From contig JAEXAI010000016.1 of assembly GCA_023394615.1 (NCBI GenBank), positions 1-64,000 on the forward strand: a stretch of DNA of 64,000 nt, read 5' to 3'. Below are positions 61,177 through 64,000 of the stretch, one piece after another. The notes beneath the pieces were generated by a model. It worked only from the letters and a program-made list of their open reading frames with translations. It was not told the DNA's origin and ran no database searches. This DNA is from Actinomycetes bacterium. GTDB taxonomy: Bacteria; Actinomycetota; Coriobacteriia; Coriobacteriales; Eggerthellaceae. How positions within the stretch are numbered: position 1 is the first letter of the stretch; every line of letters starts with the position of its first letter. Position numbers and translations under genes: made by a program.

Positions 61177-62459
61177 TGGAAGTCCTTTCCGTTCGCTTTG
61201 AATGCTTTTGTGAGAGATTCGAGCACTTTGTCTTCATCATAGGGCGATATCACTGCCACGGTGGGTTTTTGAGTGAGTATCTGCGAGGCGATATCGCGCA
61301 CGTCTTCGCAGGTGATAGCACGGTAGCGCTCTACAAGCTCATCGGCGGATAGCAGCGGGCCACCCATGGTCTGGGTACGACCCATGCGCACCATGCGCGT
61401 TGCTGTCGACTCCAGCCCCAACAGGAGCTGACCCACCAAGCTCTCGGTCGTGCGAGACAGCTCAGCCGCATCAGTGCCGCCTTCGGCCATCTTCTGCATT
61501 TCAGCGGTTGCGATGGAAACAACTTCTTCGATGTTTTCAGGACGCGTGCCCGCGTACACGCTAAACGTGCCCAATCCCTGATGCGCTTCGGCATGGCTGT
61601 ATATAGCGTAAACCAAGCCACGTTTTTCGCGCACTTCCTGAAACAGCCTCGAGCTCATAGAGCCGCCTAGCATGGCGCTCATGACTGCGCCGGCGAAACG
61701 CCGCTCATCGTCAAACGGCATCCAAGGAAGTCCCACGAGAACATGTGCCTGCTCTGTTTCTTTGCGCATGCAGGCAAACATCTGACGATCCCCTTCAACC
61801 GTTTTTTCGCGAGAAGCCTTCGTGCCGACCTTCGCATCCGCGAACAGGGCATCGCAAAGCTGTACCAGTCTGTCATGGTCTACGTTGCCAGCGGCCGATA
61901 CGACGATGTTGCCGCTGTAATAGTGCTCGTCATGGAATGCCGCGCAATTTGCATGCTTGTAGCCTGCGACCAGCTCACGAGTGCCTAAAACGGGGCGGCC
62001 GAGAGGATGTGTGGGCAACATCGCGTCAGAGAGCACGTCGTAGATCTTGTCATCGGGAGTGTCTTCGCTGCGTGCGATTTCCTCCAACACCACTTCACGC
62101 TCCGGATCGATGGTCTCTTGCGAGAAACTGGAATTGTTCACCATGTCGGCTAGCATCTCGAGCGCTCGATCCAACTTGTCGTCTACAAACCGTGCGTAAT
62201 AGCACGTGTATTCCTTGCTGGTAAACGCATTCAGCTCTGCTCCCAAGCTGTCGAACTGTTGGCTGATTTCAAGTGCACTGCGCGTTGGCGTCCCCTTGAA
62301 CATCATATGTTCCATGAAATGTGTCAGTCCTGCTTGGTCGGCTCGCTCATCGCGACTGCCCACATTAAACCAAATACCCAAAGAAACGCTGCGCACATCC
62401 GGCATGCGTTCCGTTATCACCGTCAAGCCGTTTCCGAGCGTCGTTTTCTCGTAAAACAT
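61173..62459 (-). CDS. M16-family zinc peptidase
   Basis: A 428-residue processing-peptidase-like enzyme. The inverted zinc motif is H-F-M-E-H-M-M-F-K-G-T (HxxEH) with the distal Glu in E-V-V-L-E-E-I; the C-terminal half has G-L-V-Y-A-I-Y-S-H and the R/Y substrate-binding blocks. ATG 62459 with GAAAGG was chosen over 62501. It is the first gene of the dapB-dapA unit, as often found in Gram-positive bacteria. The substrate is unknown. Confidence 0.9.
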   Translation of the reverse strand: MFYEKTTLGNGLTVITERMPDVRSVSLGIWFNVGSRDERADQAGLTHFMEHMMFKGTPTRSALEISQQFDSLGAELNAFTSKEYTCYYARFVDDKLDRALEMLADMVNNSSFSQETIDPEREVVLEEIARSEDTPDDKIYDVLSDAMLPTHPLGRPVLGTRELVAGYKHANCAAFHDEHYYSGNIVVSAAGNVDHDRLVQLCDALFADAKVGTKASREKTVEGDRQMFACMRKETEQAHVLVGLPWMPFDDERRFAGAVMSAMLGGSMSSRLFQEVREKRGLVYAIYSHAEAHQGLGTFSVYAGTRPENIEEVVSIATAEMQKMAEGGTDAAELSRTTESLVGQLLLGLESTATRMVRMGRTQTMGGPLLSADELVERYRAITCEDVRDIASQILTQKPTVAVISPYDEDKVLESLTKAFKANGKDFQ

Positions 62460-62640
62460 CGCAAGCCTTTCTGATTTCTTCAATTTCTGTACATACTTCA
62501 TATTGTGTCTCGAGCCATAATACTCGCTCTATGCAGGGATTTTCTGGATTCCTTACAAAATCGAAGAACTGATTATTTCCTCTTGCGGAGCATTTGCCTA
62601 GGATAAATACCAATATCCGATACGAATGGGGGCATTACCT

Positions 62641-64000
62641 ATGAGTTTCACCGATTCAGCTAAGCGCTATGGACTGAATAAAGTCTATGGCTATTTGGAA
62701 AAAGACCCACGATCCAACCTTCCCAAGGTCATGGATTTCGTTGACAAAGTCACACCGGGCGACATGATGAAATCGCAGCGCGACACGTTCCGCCGCGTTA
62801 TCAACGATCCCGACAACAACTGGAACCAAATGATATGCAGCCTGTGGGATGATATCGATTCCCGCGTACTGCAGGCAGCTTTCCAGAACTTCATCCTCAA
62901 TGGCAGCCTTTCCGGTTGGGAGCGCCAGGAGGAGATGCGCAAAAAATACGACTGCAACATCCCTTGGGCTATTCTGCTCGATCCCACCAGCGCCTGCAAC
63001 AAACATTGCCTAGGCTGCTGGGCCGGCGAGTACGGCAACAAACTCAACCTTACCTTCGATGAGATTGACAGCATCATCCAACAGGGCAAGGAATTGGGCA
63101 CCTACGTCTATATCTACACCGGCGGCGAGCCGCTCATGCGCAAAAAGGACCTCATCGCTATCGCCAACAAGCACAATGACTGCGAGTTTCTGTGCTTCAC
63201 CAACGGTACGCTCATCGACGATGATCTCTGCGACGAGATGCTGCGCGTGGCAAACTTCATCCCCATCATCAGCGTTGAGGGATTCGAGAGCGACACCGAC
63301 TTCCGTCGTGGTGAGGGTACCTACAAGCAAGTTGTCGATGCCATGACTCTGATGCGCGAAAAACGTTTGGCGTATGGCATCAGCTGCTGCTATACCGCCA
63401 AAAACGTCGACACCATCGGCAGTGAAGAGTACTTCGACTGGATGGTGAACATGGGCGCGAAGTTCTGCTGGTTCTTCAGCTACATGCCTGTGGGTGCCGA
63501 TGCCGATACGAGCCTTATCACCAAGCCCGAACAGCGCGAGTTCATGTATCATCAGGTTCGCAAGTTCCGCAACGAGAAAATGCTGTTCACGCTTGACTTC
63601 TTCAATGATGGCGAGTACGTGGGCGGCTGCATTGCCGGTGGACGCCGTTATCTGCACATCAATGCGAACGGCGACGTTGACCCGTGCGTGTTCATGCATT
63701 ATTCCGACAGCAACATCCGTGAGAAAACCCTGCTGGAATGCCTGCAAGGACCGCTGTTTACGGCGTATCACAACAATCAGCCCTTCAACCAGAACATGCT
63801 GCGTCCTTGCCCTGTGCTCGACAACCCGGGCCGCCTGACCGATATGGTCAACGAAACCGGCGCACATTCCACCGAAATCCTGAGGCCTGAGAAAGTGGAA
63901 GACTACTCAGCCCGTTGCGAAGAAATCGCTGTGGAATGGAAACCCCGCGCCGACCGCTTGTGGGCCTCGAAATACCACAACCCGGCACTTTTGGTAAAGT
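62641..64000 (+). CDS. Radical SAM protein (MoaA/SPASM-like), cut by window end
   Basis: The frame starts at ATG 62641 (GGGGGC upstream) and is still open at the window end, at least 453 residues. The radical SAM cluster is C-N-K-H-C-L-G-C-W (CxxxCxxC) at about residue 119; Y-T-G-G-E-P-L and a conserved C-V-F-M-H region with further cysteines (P-C-P) suggest SPASM-type auxiliary cluster binding. The N-terminal 110 residues are helical. It is divergent from the M16-dap operon. The substrate cannot be told from the visible part. Confidence 0.85.
   Translation, partial: MSFTDSAKRYGLNKVYGYLEKDPRSNLPKVMDFVDKVTPGDMMKSQRDTFRRVINDPDNNWNQMICSLWDDIDSRVLQAAFQNFILNGSLSGWERQEEMRKKYDCNIPWAILLDPTSACNKHCLGCWAGEYGNKLNLTFDEIDSIIQQGKELGTYVYIYTGGEPLMRKKDLIAIANKHNDCEFLCFTNGTLIDDDLCDEMLRVANFIPIISVEGFESDTDFRRGEGTYKQVVDAMTLMREKRLAYGISCCYTAKNVDTIGSEEYFDWMVNMGAKFCWFFSYMPVGADADTSLITKPEQREFMYHQVRKFRNEKMLFTLDFFNDGEYVGGCIAGGRRYLHINANGDVDPCVFMHYSDSNIREKTLLECLQGPLFTAYHNNQPFNQNMLRPCPVLDNPGRLTDMVNETGAHSTEILRPEKVEDYSARCEEIAVEWKPRADRLWASKYHNPALLVK

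Noticed and set aside
1..64000. tRNA, rRNA or tmRNA genes
   Set aside because: I saw no tRNA cloverleaf with conserved T-loop, nor rRNA-like sequence; a covariance-model scan would be decisive.

Overview
The window looks like a chromosomal segment of a Coriobacteriia-type actinobacterium (Eggerthellaceae or relative, balanced GC). This is inferred from a long minus-strand housekeeping run (hflX, dapL-like, dapF, miaA, miaB, spoVS-like, rny, recX, recA, pgsA-cinA, rimO, yajQ, rodZ-like, ftsK, rnj, dapA, dapB, M16 peptidase), the nrdR / small SOS membrane gene / lexA order known from actinobacteria, S-P-K-T-G type sorting signals and a tryptophan T-box. No species was assigned by search.

Region 1 (about 1-16.7 kb) is an accessory, defence-like island full of broken genes. 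It holds an IS3-type transposase remnant; three Abi/UG-class reverse transcriptases (two close paralogues on the minus strand flanking a third, divergent one on the plus strand); a truncated DUF6978 gene coupled to a DUF1828/DUF1829 gene; an ImmA/IrrE-type HTH-metallopeptidase abutting a DUF4411 PIN-like gene; a truncated YafQ-like toxin; an intact RelB/RelE pair; an SpaA-like surface protein; a sugar-phosphotransferase pseudogene with two lesions; and a TcmP gene (one frameshift) coupled to its three-Cys radical-SAM partner. The TcmP promoter carries a LexA-like box.

Region 2 (16-32 kb) has a DUF6933 protein, an MFS carrier, a TetR regulator, a DUF5692 membrane protein, a small sorted surface protein with a class B sortase and an LCP enzyme, a tRNA-Trp-type T-box leader driving an ECF transporter operon (TrpP-like S component, two ATPases, T component), an MFS transporter fused to two CBS domains, and a type II restriction-modification operon (C5 methyltransferase and NgoMIV-family endonuclease) behind a promoter with a perfect LexA-type box between -35 and -10. 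Two MITE-like inverted-repeat elements lie here.

Region 3 (32-64 kb) is core genome: galE, a phosphohexomutase, birA, an orphan merR with three spaced operator copies, dut-nrdR, the lexA divergon, then the housekeeping run listed above and a radical SAM gene that runs off the end. LexA-type boxes at lexA, its divergent neighbour, recA, the restriction-modification operon and the TcmP operon suggest one DNA-damage circuit controlling both core repair and two accessory, defence-type loci.
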